DNA of 64,000 nt from Fructobacillus americanaquae. GTDB lineage: Bacteria; Bacillota; Bacilli; Lactobacillales; Lactobacillaceae. The first letter of the stretch is position 1. Each line of letters starts with the position of its first letter. The DNA lies in NCBI RefSeq assembly GCF_024029775.1, contig NZ_CP097122.1:924001-988000 (forward strand). Reading direction: 5' to 3'. The notes under the pieces are model-generated. The model did no database searches, had not been told where the DNA came from, and was given only the letters and a program-made list of their open reading frames with translations. Position numbers and translations under genes: made by a program. Shown here one piece after another: positions 23,630 to 32,754 of this stretch.

Positions 23630-24086
23630 GCTGGCTAACCAGCAGGTCAACGTCAAGCAAATCAATCATGATTTGATGGAGATGTTTGCCAACGTTGTTT
23701 GGGTCGAAGAGTACGAACTCAAGCAAAGCCCTTTTTCGGCCTTGACGGTCAAAGAAGTGCACACGATTTATGCTATCTCCATGTATGAGGAAAAAACTGC
23801 CTCGCAGGTGGCCAAGGCTGTTCACCTTAGTCCAAGTGCGATGACTACGGCCATCGATCGTTTAGTTGATAAAGGATATGTTGAACGTCGCCGATCAAAG
23901 GAAGATAAGCGAGTGGTAAAATTAGGTTTGACTCATCAAGGGCGTATCTTATACCGGGCGCACCAAGCGTTTCATTTTAAAGTCACTAAGGCTTTGTTGG
24001 ATGATATGTCTAATGAAGAGGCCCTGGCGATGGAACGCGCGGTACATAACTTACAAGCTTATTTGAAGGCCTTAATTGATAGTTAG
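23616..24086 (+). CDS. fabT: MarR-family regulator FabT
   Basis: 156-aa winged-helix repressor: helix-turn-helix TASQVAKAVHLSPSAMTTAIDRLVDKGYVERR and wing SKEDKRVVKLGLT. In streptococci FabT, helped by long-chain acyl-ACP, represses the fab operon to match membrane needs. Here it sits second in the operon behind a FabT box and before fabH, the streptococcal order. The ATG lies within the upstream dehydratase gene, so translation is coupled. Confidence 0.92.
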   Translation: MSKTELANQQVNVKQINHDLMEMFANVVWVEEYELKQSPFSALTVKEVHTIYAISMYEEKTASQVAKAVHLSPSAMTTAIDRLVDKGYVERRRSKEDKRVVKLGLTHQGRILYRAHQAFHFKVTKALLDDMSNEEALAMERAVHNLQAYLKALIDS

Positions 24087-24108
24087 GCGAACGGGATTGT
24101 GAAAAAAT

Positions 24109-25083
24109 ATGGAAAACATTAAGATTGTTACCACGGCGATGCAAGTGCCAGAACGAGTGGTGACAAATGATGAATTGACAGGATTGATGGATACCAGTGA
24201 TGAATGGATTTACCCACGGACTGGTATTCACCAACGCCATGTTGTGACAACTGAAAATACATCAGACTTGGCAACTAGTGTTGCCAAAAAGTTATTAGAA
24301 CAATCAGGCTGGGATGCTGCTGATTTGGACTTCATTATCGTGGGGACAATGTCACCCGATGCCCTTTCTCCTCATACTGCTGCGATTGTTCAAGGAAATA
24401 TTGAAGCTCCAAATGCTTTTGCTTTTGATTTAAATGCGGCATGTTCAGGCTTTGTTTACGGCATGTCTGTTGCCTCTTCTTTTCTGTCTTCTGGTCGCTA
24501 CCAGAAGGGGATGTTTATTGGAGCGGAAGTGCTGTCAAAGCTGGTTGACTGGAAGGACCGGACGGTTTCTGTCTTATTTGGCGATGGTGCTGGTGGCGTT
24601 TTGCTTGAGAAAACCGACGAACCTGTTGGTTTGATTGCAGAAGAATTGCAATCATTTGGTGACCGTGGCCAGGCCATCTTGACTGGTCGCTTTGCCAACA
24701 AGAATGCCTTTGCTGGTGAAATTTCACCACTTGATCCTTACTTCCACCAGGATGGTCGAAGTGTTTATGGATTTGCCACACGGGAAGTACCCAAGGTGAT
24801 GCAAAAAGCTTTGGAGAAGGCCGGAACTGAAGCCGATGATGTCGACTTTTACTTGACCCATCAAGCAAACAAGCGGATTGTCGAATCCATGGCGAAGAAT
24901 TTTGGCCAACCAATGGACAAGTTCCCAACGAACATGGAAGAATATGGCAACACATCCGCCGGTTCAACGGCTATCTTGCTCGATGAATTGCGTCGCAGTG
25001 GCCAGCTAAAGCCAGGGATGAAGGTTGCTTTTGTCGGCTTTGGCGGTGGCCTGGCGATTGGCGTCCAAATTTGGCAACTTTAA
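24109..25083 (+). CDS. fabH: 3-oxoacyl-ACP synthase III
   Basis: Condenses acetyl-CoA with malonyl-ACP to start fatty acid elongation. 324-aa thiolase fold with catalytic Cys in NAACSGFVYG, His in LTHQANKRI and Asn in YGNTSAGS, and the C-terminal GFGGGLAIGVQ. Starts 22 nt after fabT. Confidence 0.96.
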   Translation: MENIKIVTTAMQVPERVVTNDELTGLMDTSDEWIYPRTGIHQRHVVTTENTSDLATSVAKKLLEQSGWDAADLDFIIVGTMSPDALSPHTAAIVQGNIEAPNAFAFDLNAACSGFVYGMSVASSFLSSGRYQKGMFIGAEVLSKLVDWKDRTVSVLFGDGAGGVLLEKTDEPVGLIAEELQSFGDRGQAILTGRFANKNAFAGEISPLDPYFHQDGRSVYGFATREVPKVMQKALEKAGTEADDVDFYLTHQANKRIVESMAKNFGQPMDKFPTNMEEYGNTSAGSTAILLDELRRSGQLKPGMKVAFVGFGGGLAIGVQIWQL

Positions 25084-25100
25084 TTAACAAATAAAAATCA

Positions 25101-25151
25101 GGATTGCGGTGTAGTAGGCTGCACCGTAAAAATCCAACGTATTGCAATACG
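25101..25151 (+). promoter_or_regulatory. Two stem-loops in the acpP leader
   Basis: GGAT..CGGTG (25101 onward) pairs with CACCG..ATCC, and a perfect 14-bp palindrome CGTATTGCAATACG lies at 25138-25151. Neither is followed by a T tract, so they are more likely mRNA stability/processing elements or an operator than terminators. Confidence 0.5.
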
Positions 25152-25176
25152 AACATCTATATAGGAGAGCGTGCTC

Positions 25177-25419
25177 ATGACTAACGAAGAGATTTTTGAC
25201 AAGGTTAAGGAAATTTTGATCGACCAATTCGATTTGGAAGATTCAGAAGTGTCATTGACGACTAACATGACTGATGACATCGATGCTGATTCATTGGACT
25301 TGTTCGAAGTTTTGAACCGTGTCGAAGACGACTTTGACATCAAGTTGGAAGAAACTGAAGAAGTTAAGACTGTTCAAGACTTGGTTAACAAGATCAAGGA
25401 CCAACTTGACAAGAAGTAA
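25177..25419 (+). CDS. acpP: Acyl carrier protein (fatty acid synthesis)
   Basis: 80-aa acidic four-helix protein; phosphopantetheine Ser in DIDADSLDLFE. ATG 25177 follows TATAGGAGAG; an upstream GTG in frame is ignored. It carries the growing acyl chain for all enzymes of this operon and is activated by AcpS, encoded at 63395. It is flanked on both sides by intercistronic hairpins, which may raise its message level relative to neighbours. Confidence 0.96.
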   Translation: MTNEEIFDKVKEILIDQFDLEDSEVSLTTNMTDDIDADSLDLFEVLNRVEDDFDIKLEETEEVKTVQDLVNKIKDQLDKK

Positions 25420-25426
25420 GCATCAA

Positions 25427-25441
25427 GCGGTTTTTAACCGC
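25427..25441 (+). promoter_or_regulatory. Intercistronic hairpin between acpP and fabK
   Basis: GCGGTT ttt AACCGC, a compact stem without a downstream T run. Confidence 0.5.
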
Positions 25442-25476
25442 ATACATACAATAGATAAAATAAAGAGGCAGAGATT

Positions 25477-26442
25477 ATGACATTTAAAATTGACAACCCC
25501 ATTTTTGATAAATTAGGGCTGAAGTACCCAATCGTTGAAGGTGGGATGACTTGGGCTGGAACAGGTGCTTTAGCTGCCGCTGTATCTGAAGCTGGTGGGC
25601 TTGGTTTCATCGGAACTGGTTACTGGCATGGTGATGAGGTTCGCCGCGAAGTTCGTCGCGCCAAGGAATTGACGGACAAGCCTTTTGGAGTCAACGTGAT
25701 GTTGATGTCTCGTCACATTCGTGAGGTCTTTGATGTGATTTTGGAAGAAGGTGTTAAGGTTGTTGCAACCGGTGCCGGTGATCCATCGCCATTTTTAGAA
25801 GAACTGCATGCCGCGGGCGTAACGGTTATCCCTGTTGTACCATCCGTTTCAATGGCCAAGATGATGCAACGTAAGGGTGTTGATGCCGTGGTTGCTGAAG
25901 GAATGGAATCGGGTGGTCACATCGGCCAAATGACAACGATGGCTTTGGTGCCACAAGTTGTTGATGCTGTTGATATCCCCGTTATCGCCGCTGGTGGAAT
26001 TGGTGATGGCCGTGGTGTTGCCGCTGCCTTTGCCTTGGGGGCTTCAGGCGTTCAAATGGGAACTCGTTTCTTGACAGCTGCTGAATCTGAAGTTCATCCA
26101 AACTATAAGGCGAAGGTTTTGAAGGCCCGTGATATTGACACAATTATCACTGGTAACATTGTTGGTTCACGAGTCCGTGTCTTGAAGAACAAGATGGCCA
26201 AGGAATACGTGAAGCGTGAAGTGGAAGAAATTGGGAAGCCAGAACCTGATTATGAAACGGTTGAAAAGCTAGAATCAGGGACCTTGCGTGCCGCGGTTGT
26301 CGATGGTGATAAGAGCGGTGGCGCCTTCATGGCCGGTCAAATTTCAGGAATGGTTAATGATGAAAAGCCTGTTGCTGAAATTTTGGCTGAAATTTGGGCA
26401 CAAGCAACGGACATCATGGGCATTGAAAACAAGGCAAAATAA
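25477..26442 (+). CDS. fabK: Enoyl-ACP reductase II (FMN-dependent)
   Basis: 321-aa TIM-barrel flavoenzyme of the FabK/nitronate monooxygenase group that reduces enoyl-ACP, replacing FabI. Motifs: YPIVEGGMTWAGTG, ESGGHIG, PVIAAGGIGDGRG and GASGVQMGTRF (phosphate of FMN). Its presence with no FabI in the operon predicts insensitivity to triclosan, as in streptococci. SD AAAGAGG. Confidence 0.96.
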   Translation: MTFKIDNPIFDKLGLKYPIVEGGMTWAGTGALAAAVSEAGGLGFIGTGYWHGDEVRREVRRAKELTDKPFGVNVMLMSRHIREVFDVILEEGVKVVATGAGDPSPFLEELHAAGVTVIPVVPSVSMAKMMQRKGVDAVVAEGMESGGHIGQMTTMALVPQVVDAVDIPVIAAGGIGDGRGVAAAFALGASGVQMGTRFLTAAESEVHPNYKAKVLKARDIDTIITGNIVGSRVRVLKNKMAKEYVKREVEEIGKPEPDYETVEKLESGTLRAAVVDGDKSGGAFMAGQISGMVNDEKPVAEILAEIWAQATDIMGIENKAK

Positions 26443-26454
26443 GCGAGGTTGCAA

Positions 26455-27396
26455 ATGAAAGTAGGACTGCTATTCAACGGGCAGGGATCACAACAAGCGG
26501 GCATGGGGACAGACCTTTATGAAAACTTGCCTGGTTACAAGGCTTATATCGATAAGGCTTCTGCCATCTTGGGGTATGACTTAAATGAGTTAGACCAAGA
26601 TGAGGAAAAGATTCGGCAAACGCAGTACGCCCAACCAGCTATTGTTGCCATGGATGCGGCTTTAGCCGCTTCTTTAAAGGATGCCGGATTGACGGATGTG
26701 GTTGCTGGTTTGGGTCTTTCGTTAGGTGAATATCCTGCCTTGGTGGCCAATGGCATTTTGACCTTTGAGCAGGCAATTGTCCTGGTTAGAGACCGTGGTC
26801 AATACATGCAAGAGGTCGGCGACAAGAACCCTGGCAAGATGGTTGCGGTTTTGGATGATAACCAAGACATGATTGTTGCAGTTGTTGAAGGCTTGCAAAA
26901 AAAAGGCCTAAAAGTTTACCCAGCTAATTTTAATACCTTTTCACAATTGGTTATCGGCGGTGTTAAAGCCGATGTTGACCAGGCCGTTGAGGCATTGACA
27001 GAAGCCGGTGTGAAAAAGAAAGTCGAATTACCAGTTGTTGGTGCTTTCCACACGCCATTGCTGAACGAAGCTTCTGAAAAGATGGCGACGCGCTTTTCAG
27101 AAGAAAAATTTGGTGCCGGTACTTATCCTGTGTATTCCAACACGACGAAGCAAGCCTTTACACCTGAGACAGTCAAGGATACCTTGACCAAGCAGATTAT
27201 TTCACCAACCTACTTTGCACAGTGCTTGCAGGAAATGGTAAACGCTGGGGTTGATACCTTGGTTGAAATTGGTCCTGCTGCTACTCTCGTAAAATTTGCA
27301 AAGAAAATCGCGCCAAAGGACGTTATCAAATATACGGTGACGGACTTTGCTTCCTACCAAAAAGTCGTTGATGCTATTAACGCAGAGAAAGGATAA
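26455..27396 (+). CDS. fabD: Malonyl-CoA:ACP transacylase
   Basis: 313 aa; loads malonyl onto ACP. Active Ser in GLSLGEYPAL, N-terminal LFNGQGSQQAGMG, His in GAFHTPLL. ATG 26455 is chosen since GCGAGG lies seven bases upstream; an in-frame TTG is two codons earlier. Confidence 0.96.
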   Translation: MKVGLLFNGQGSQQAGMGTDLYENLPGYKAYIDKASAILGYDLNELDQDEEKIRQTQYAQPAIVAMDAALAASLKDAGLTDVVAGLGLSLGEYPALVANGILTFEQAIVLVRDRGQYMQEVGDKNPGKMVAVLDDNQDMIVAVVEGLQKKGLKVYPANFNTFSQLVIGGVKADVDQAVEALTEAGVKKKVELPVVGAFHTPLLNEASEKMATRFSEEKFGAGTYPVYSNTTKQAFTPETVKDTLTKQIISPTYFAQCLQEMVNAGVDTLVEIGPAATLVKFAKKIAPKDVIKYTVTDFASYQKVVDAINAEKG

Positions 27397-27401
27397 AATC
27401 C

Positions 27402-28130
27402 ATGGACTTTACTAATCAAACCGTGTTGGTAACTGGGTCATCACGAGGAATCGGCTTAGCCGTTGCCCACGCCTTTGACAATGCGGGTGCTCGTGTTATC
27501 TTGCATGGCCGTTCTGCTATTAAAGAAGAGGTGATTAACTCTTTCAAGCAAAAACCGATGACTTTGCAATTCGACGTTGCTGATGCCAAAACAGTTGAAG
27601 AAACTTTCAAAGACTTGTACAAGCAGGAAGGTTTTGAAGGCATTGATATCTTGGTGAACAACGCCGGGATTACCAAGGATCAGTTAGTAATGGGCATGAG
27701 CCCAGCTGATTTTGCCCAAGTTGTGAATACAAACTTGAATGGAACGTTCAACGTCACGCAGCCAGTTTTCAAGAAGATGATTCGACAAAAGCATGGTGTG
27801 ATTTTGAACATGGCTTCTGTTGTTGGTCAGATGGGGAATGTTGGTCAGGCCAATTATGCCGCCTCAAAGGCTGGAATTATTGGCTTGACAAAGTCTCTGG
27901 CTAAGGAAGGGGCGAAGCGCAATATCCGCGTAAACGCCATTGCCCCTGGGATGATCGTTTCAGATATGACGGATGCCTTGTCAGACAAGGCACGTGAAGC
28001 CATCTTGAATGAGATTCCTTTGTCGCGGTTTGGTTCAATTGATGATGTGGCTGATGTTGCGCTATTCTTAGCCGGCAACGACTACATGACAGGACAAACA
28101 ATTACCGTTGACGGTGGCCTGTATATTTAA
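27402..28130 (+). CDS. fabG: 3-oxoacyl-ACP reductase
   Basis: 242-aa short-chain dehydrogenase: NADP motif TGSSRGIGLA, NNAG, catalytic Ser (NMASVVGQMG) and YAASKAG, C-terminal GQTITVDGGL. Reduces 3-ketoacyl-ACP. Six bases after fabD. Confidence 0.96.
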   Translation: MDFTNQTVLVTGSSRGIGLAVAHAFDNAGARVILHGRSAIKEEVINSFKQKPMTLQFDVADAKTVEETFKDLYKQEGFEGIDILVNNAGITKDQLVMGMSPADFAQVVNTNLNGTFNVTQPVFKKMIRQKHGVILNMASVVGQMGNVGQANYAASKAGIIGLTKSLAKEGAKRNIRVNAIAPGMIVSDMTDALSDKAREAILNEIPLSRFGSIDDVADVALFLAGNDYMTGQTITVDGGLYI

Positions 28131-28175
28131 TAATCATCGTTCATTTTAGTTACTTAGATTAGAAAGGAAGCGGCA

Positions 28176-29426
28176 ATGACACGAGTCGTAATTACTGGAA
28201 TTGGGGCCGTTACCCCATTAGGAAATGATACAAAGACCTTCTTGGATGGCCTATTTGATGAAAAATTAGGAATTAAACCAATCACGAAGTTTGATGCAAC
28301 TGAAACTGGCATTTCAGTTGCTGGACAAGTTGACGGCTTTGATCCAGCTTTGCGCGTAGGAAAACGTGATGCACGTAAGTTGGATTTGTTCTCACAATAT
28401 GCGATTGATGCTTCCTACCAGGCATTGGACCAAGCTGGCTTGTTACCTGATGAAGGTTCAGAAGCAAAGTCAAAGGTTGCTAATTCCGAACGTTTTGGTG
28501 TTATCTTGGGAAACGGAATTGGTGGTTTGACGACTATCCAAGAACAAGTGATTAAGATGCACGAAAAGGGACCGCAACGTGTTTCACCATTGTTTGTCCC
28601 TGAATCAATTCCAAACATGGTTTCGGGAAACGTTTCATTGCGCTTTGGTGCTCGTGGTGTGAACTTCACAGTCGTAACTGCTTGTGCTTCAGCTACGAAC
28701 GCGATTGGTGAAGCCTTCTGGCGCATCCAATCTGGTCGTGAAGACGTGATGTTGACTGGTGGATCAGAAGCAACTGTTAACGAAATTGGAATTGCTGGTT
28801 TCGCTGCCTTGACTGCTTTGTCAAAGGAAGAAGATCCAACACAAGCTTCAAAGCCATTTGACAAGAACCGTCATGGTTTTGTCTTGGGTGAAGGTTCAGG
28901 AATTCTTGTAATGGAATCATTGGAACATGCTGAGGCTCGTGGGGCTAACATTTTGGCCGAAGTGGTTGGTTACGGTGCATCATCAGATGCTTATCACATG
29001 ACTTCTCCTGCCCCTGATGGTGAAGGAGCCGCTCGGGCAATGAAGGCAGCCTTGAAGGACGCCGATATCAAGCCAGAAGACATCACTTATTTGAATGCCC
29101 ACGGTACTGCTACCGGTGCGAACGACTCAGGTGAAGCCGAGGCTGTTGCTTCTGTTTTTGGTCCAAATTCTGTCTTGGTTTCATCAACCAAGGGAATGAC
29201 CGGTCACCTTTTGGGTGCCGCTGGTGCTATTGAAGCTGTTGCCTCTGTTGGTGCCATCGACCGCGGTCAATTGCCAGTTAACGTTGGATTTGTTGAGCCA
29301 GATGAGCACACAAAGTTGGTTAACTTGGTGAACGAATCGAACAAGAATACGGCTCCTGAATATGTTTTGTCTGCTAACTACGGTTTTGGTGGCCATAACG
29401 CAGCTGTTGTCTTTAAGAAGTGGTAA
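28176..29426 (+). CDS. fabF: 3-oxoacyl-ACP synthase II
   Basis: 416-aa elongating condensing enzyme with Cys in VTACASATNAIG, His in NAHGTATGANDS, and KGMTGHLLGAAG holding the second His and Lys. GAAAGGAAGC precedes the ATG. Elongates saturated and unsaturated acyl-ACP. Confidence 0.97.
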   Translation: MTRVVITGIGAVTPLGNDTKTFLDGLFDEKLGIKPITKFDATETGISVAGQVDGFDPALRVGKRDARKLDLFSQYAIDASYQALDQAGLLPDEGSEAKSKVANSERFGVILGNGIGGLTTIQEQVIKMHEKGPQRVSPLFVPESIPNMVSGNVSLRFGARGVNFTVVTACASATNAIGEAFWRIQSGREDVMLTGGSEATVNEIGIAGFAALTALSKEEDPTQASKPFDKNRHGFVLGEGSGILVMESLEHAEARGANILAEVVGYGASSDAYHMTSPAPDGEGAARAMKAALKDADIKPEDITYLNAHGTATGANDSGEAEAVASVFGPNSVLVSSTKGMTGHLLGAAGAIEAVASVGAIDRGQLPVNVGFVEPDEHTKLVNLVNESNKNTAPEYVLSANYGFGGHNAAVVFKKW

Positions 29427-29441
29427 GAGGGAAGTTCAATA

Positions 29442-29918
29442 ATGAATTTAAATGTCAAAGAAATTCGTGAATTGATGGAGGACTTGGAAAAGTCTACTCT
29501 GCGCGATGTTTATATCCAAGATGGTGAATTTTCATTGCACTTGTCTAAGAACGAGCAGGTTCAAGGCGGCAACGTTCCAGCTCCAGTAGCACCGAGTGCA
29601 CCAGCAGCACAGTCTGATGTGAACCAGACACCAACAGCTCCAGTTACTGCACCTGAAGTAGCTGCACCCGCAGCTGCTGGAAAAGAAATCAAGGCACCAA
29701 TGGTCGGAACGGTTTATCTCCAACCAAAGCCAGGTGAACCAAACTTTAAGAGTGTTGGCGACCACGTCGAAAAGGGCGAAACAGTTGCCATTATTGAAGC
29801 CATGAAGTTGATGACTGAAATCAAGTCAGATGTTTCTGGTACTATTGCTGAAGTTTTGGTTGATAACGAAGAAGTGGTTGACTTTGATAAGTCACTTTAT
29901 CGTGTCACAACTGATTAA
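29442..29918 (+). CDS. accB: Acetyl-CoA carboxylase biotin carboxyl carrier protein
   Basis: 158 aa: N-terminal helical part, a flexible Pro/Ala-rich linker (residues about 45-82) and the C-terminal biotinyl domain with EAMKLMTEI (biotinylated Lys). Carries carboxybiotin between AccC and AccAD. Confidence 0.96.
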   Translation: MNLNVKEIRELMEDLEKSTLRDVYIQDGEFSLHLSKNEQVQGGNVPAPVAPSAPAAQSDVNQTPTAPVTAPEVAAPAAAGKEIKAPMVGTVYLQPKPGEPNFKSVGDHVEKGETVAIIEAMKLMTEIKSDVSGTIAEVLVDNEEVVDFDKSLYRVTTD

Positions 29919-29924
29919 GAGATT

Positions 29925-29968
29925 AGACGGCAATTTCGGCCGATCGTCTTGTCCAAGCGTTGCTTGGA
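29925..29968 (+). promoter_or_regulatory. Two intercistronic hairpins between accB and fabZ
   Basis: AGACG/CGTCT (29925-29949) and TCCAAGC gtt GCTTGGA (29952-29968). No T tract follows. Confidence 0.5.
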
Positions 29969-29998
29969 TATACATAGACAGCTAAAAGGAGAAGAGCT

Positions 29999-30430
29999 AT
30001 GACTCAATTGAACACAAAGGAAATTCAAGAAATTCTTCCACATCGTTACCCAATGTTGATGTTGGATACGGTTGAGGAATTAGTACCTGGTGAGCGTTGC
30101 GTGGCCATCAAGAATATTTCAATTAACGAAGAAATTTTCCAAGGACACTTCCCTGGTAACCCAACTTTCCCAGGGGCTTTGACAGTTGAAGCATTGGCCC
30201 AAGCTGGTGCTGTTGCCTTGCTTTCAATGCCTGAGTTCAAGGGTAAGACAGCTTATTTTGGTGGGATTAAGAAGGCTCGTTACCGTCAAATGGTTCGTCC
30301 TGGTGACCAATTGCGCTTAGAAGTCATTTTGGATCGTTTGCGTGGCCCGGTTGGTTCAGGAAAAGGAATTGCCTGGGTGAACGGTAAGAAGGCAACAACT
30401 GCTGAATTGACCTTTATTGTTGGAGAATAA
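29999..30430 (+). CDS. fabZ: 3-hydroxyacyl-ACP dehydratase
   Basis: 143 aa hot-dog dehydratase with LPHRYPMLMLD and catalytic GHFPGNPTFPGALTVEALAQAG. It occupies the standard fabZ position between accB and accC. It differs from the first-gene paralogue by keeping His in PHRYP. AAAGGAGAAGAGC precedes the ATG. Confidence 0.95.
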   Translation: MTQLNTKEIQEILPHRYPMLMLDTVEELVPGERCVAIKNISINEEIFQGHFPGNPTFPGALTVEALAQAGAVALLSMPEFKGKTAYFGGIKKARYRQMVRPGDQLRLEVILDRLRGPVGSGKGIAWVNGKKATTAELTFIVGE

Positions 30431-30431
30431 G

Positions 30432-31814
30432 ATGTTTAAAAAAGTATTGGTAGCCAATCGTGGCGAAATCGCCGTGCGGATTATCCGGACGTTGAAGGAA
30501 ATGGGCATCCAAACGGTTGCGATTTATTCAACGGCTGATAAGGGTTCTTTGCACGTTCAAGTAGCAGACGAGGCCATCTGTGTTGGTGGCCCAAAGCCTG
30601 CTGATTCTTACCTAAACATGAAAAATGTTGTGACGGCCGCCTTGTTAACGGGTGCTGAAGCAATCCACCCAGGTTATGGGTTTTTATCAGAAAATGCCCT
30701 ATTTGCCGAAATGGTCGGTGATGTCAACATTAAATGGATTGGTCCTCGCCCTGAAACAATCGATTTGATGGGAAATAAAGAACATGCCCGCGCAGAAATG
30801 ACCAAGGCAGGTGTTCCGGTAATTCCTGGATCAGATGGCTATATCCATAATGTCGATGAAGCCATTGCGGTTTCGAAAAAGACGGGATTCCCATTGTTGC
30901 TGAAGGCTGCTGCTGGTGGTGGTGGTAAAGGAATGCGCTTTGTTTACTCAGAAGGTGAACTGGCAGAAAACTTTGTTAATGCCCAAAGTGAAGCTCAGTT
31001 GTCCTATGGCGATGATCATATGTACATCGAAAAGGTGATGACGGATGTCCGCCATATCGAAATGCAAGTGATTCGCGACCAATTTGGCAACGTGATTTGC
31101 TTGCCAGAACGAAACTGTTCTTTGCAACGTCGTAACCAAAAGGTGATGGAAGAATCACCAGCCGCTTCTGTAACACCAACAATGCGTGAAGAGTTGATGG
31201 ATATTGTTACAAAGGCCGTGAACGCGATTGACTATGAAAATACTGGAACGATTGAATTCTTGCAAGACCAAGAAGGTAAGTTCTACTTCATGGAAATGAA
31301 TACTCGTATTCAGGTTGAGCATCCAGTAACTGAAATGGTGACGGGCTTGGATCTGGTTCGCTTGCAGGTCGAAGTTGCTGCTGGTGACGAATTGAAGTTA
31401 AAGCAAGCTGACATTCAAATTAGCGGCCATGCCGTTGAAATGCGTTTGACGGCTGAAAAGCCAGAAGCTAATTTTGCCCCTAGTGCTGGGAAGGTTGACT
31501 TTGTCTTCTTGCCAACCGGTGGACCAGGGGTTCGAATCGATTCAGCCCTTTATAATGGTGATACAATCCAGCCTTTCTATGATTCAATGATTGCAAAGCT
31601 GATTGCTCATGATGAAACTCGAGGGGAAGCATTAGCTAAATTGGAACGAATGGTTGATGAAACTTCCTTAGTGGGCGTTTCGACATCACAGTCTTTCCAA
31701 AAGGCATTGTTGTTGGATGAAAACGTTTTGACAGATAACTTTGGAACGAAGTACCTTGAAGATACATTTATGCCAAAGTGGGAAGAAAAACAGGCTGAAC
31801 GGGCTGGTAAATAA
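30432..31814 (+). CDS. accC: Acetyl-CoA carboxylase, biotin carboxylase subunit
   Basis: 460 aa, ATP-grasp enzyme that carboxylates biotin on AccB. KVLVANRGEIAVRI at the N terminus, glycine-rich AAAGGGGKGMRFV, EMNTRIQVEHPVTE. ATG 30432 follows the fabZ stop by one base; TTGGAGAATAAG is the ribosome site. Confidence 0.97.
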   Translation: MFKKVLVANRGEIAVRIIRTLKEMGIQTVAIYSTADKGSLHVQVADEAICVGGPKPADSYLNMKNVVTAALLTGAEAIHPGYGFLSENALFAEMVGDVNIKWIGPRPETIDLMGNKEHARAEMTKAGVPVIPGSDGYIHNVDEAIAVSKKTGFPLLLKAAAGGGGKGMRFVYSEGELAENFVNAQSEAQLSYGDDHMYIEKVMTDVRHIEMQVIRDQFGNVICLPERNCSLQRRNQKVMEESPAASVTPTMREELMDIVTKAVNAIDYENTGTIEFLQDQEGKFYFMEMNTRIQVEHPVTEMVTGLDLVRLQVEVAAGDELKLKQADIQISGHAVEMRLTAEKPEANFAPSAGKVDFVFLPTGGPGVRIDSALYNGDTIQPFYDSMIAKLIAHDETRGEALAKLERMVDETSLVGVSTSQSFQKALLLDENVLTDNFGTKYLEDTFMPKWEEKQAERAGK

Positions 31815-31824
31815 AATTTCTTGA

Positions 31825-31850
31825 TGAAAGCCGCCTTTGAGCGGCTTTCA
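31825..31850 (+). promoter_or_regulatory. Intercistronic hairpin between accC and accD
   Basis: Perfect ten-pair stem TGAAAGCCGC / GCGGCTTTCA, followed by CTTGC instead of a T run, so probably a processing or stability element or a weak attenuator. Confidence 0.55.
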
Positions 31851-31911
31851 CTTGCTTAAGAAACTTTAGACCCAAACAGTGATGAGGGGAGAGGGCAGAG
31901 CCCAAAAGATT

Positions 31912-32754
31912 ATGGATTTATTTAATTCAAAAAAACCTGAACAAAATAAGATTAAGGTGACGGATGCTATTAAGGATCGGATTCCTGATGGTCTCTTTCT
32001 GGCATGCCCATACTGTGGCGAACAGATTTATAACAAGGAGTTGGGACCATACCGTGTTTGTCCAAAGTGCGACTATGGCTTCCGTTTGCAGGCACACGAA
32101 CGGGTTGCTTTATTGACGGAAGACTTTGTCGAAATCAACGCTGATTTGACGATTGATCATTCTGATTTTCCTGGCTATGAGGAAAAATTAGCGCGGGCTA
32201 AGAAGCAGACTGAGATGAACGAGTCTGTTTTGACTGGTACAGCCACTATTGAAGGCGAAAAGGTTGCCTTGGGTATCATGGATGCTTACTTTATGATGGC
32301 GTCACTGGGCTCAATGACTGGTGAAAAGATTACGCGCCTCTTCGAATACGCCACAGAGAATCGTTTGCCAGTTGTGATGTTTACCGCCTCTGGTGGAGCG
32401 CGAATGCAAGAAGGAATCAATTCCTTGATGCAGATGGCCAAGGTATCAGCTGCAGTTGCCGCACACCAAGAAGCGGGCTTGTTGTATTTAGTTGTGCTGA
32501 CAGACCCAACAACCGGTGGGGTGACTGCTTCCTTTGCAATGCAGGGTGACGTTACGTTGGCTGAACCACACGCATTGGTTGGTTTCGCTGGCGCTCGCGT
32601 TATCGAATCAACGATTCATGAAAAGTTACCAAAGGATTTCCAGCGAGTGGAAACCCTTTTGGAGAACGGTTTTGTTGATAAGATTGTTCCTCGCCAAGAG
32701 ATGGCTGACATGATTGCTGATATTGTGTCATCACACCAACAGGAGGCTGAATAA
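31912..32754 (+). CDS. accD: Acetyl-CoA carboxylase carboxyltransferase beta subunit
   Basis: 280 aa. Zinc ribbon CPYCG...CPKCDYGF at residues about 30-55, then crotonase-type carboxyltransferase domain with TASGGARMQEGI and DPTTGGVTASFA. The start at 31912 fits AccD homology (MDLFNSKK), but the strong GAGGGGAGAGGG tract is about 20 nt upstream, an unusually long spacing; an in-frame GTG/ATG at 31879-31882 would lie on or before that tract. One-base overlap with accA. Confidence 0.95.
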   Translation: MDLFNSKKPEQNKIKVTDAIKDRIPDGLFLACPYCGEQIYNKELGPYRVCPKCDYGFRLQAHERVALLTEDFVEINADLTIDHSDFPGYEEKLARAKKQTEMNESVLTGTATIEGEKVALGIMDAYFMMASLGSMTGEKITRLFEYATENRLPVVMFTASGGARMQEGINSLMQMAKVSAAVAAHQEAGLLYLVVLTDPTTGGVTASFAMQGDVTLAEPHALVGFAGARVIESTIHEKLPKDFQRVETLLENGFVDKIVPRQEMADMIADIVSSHQQEAE

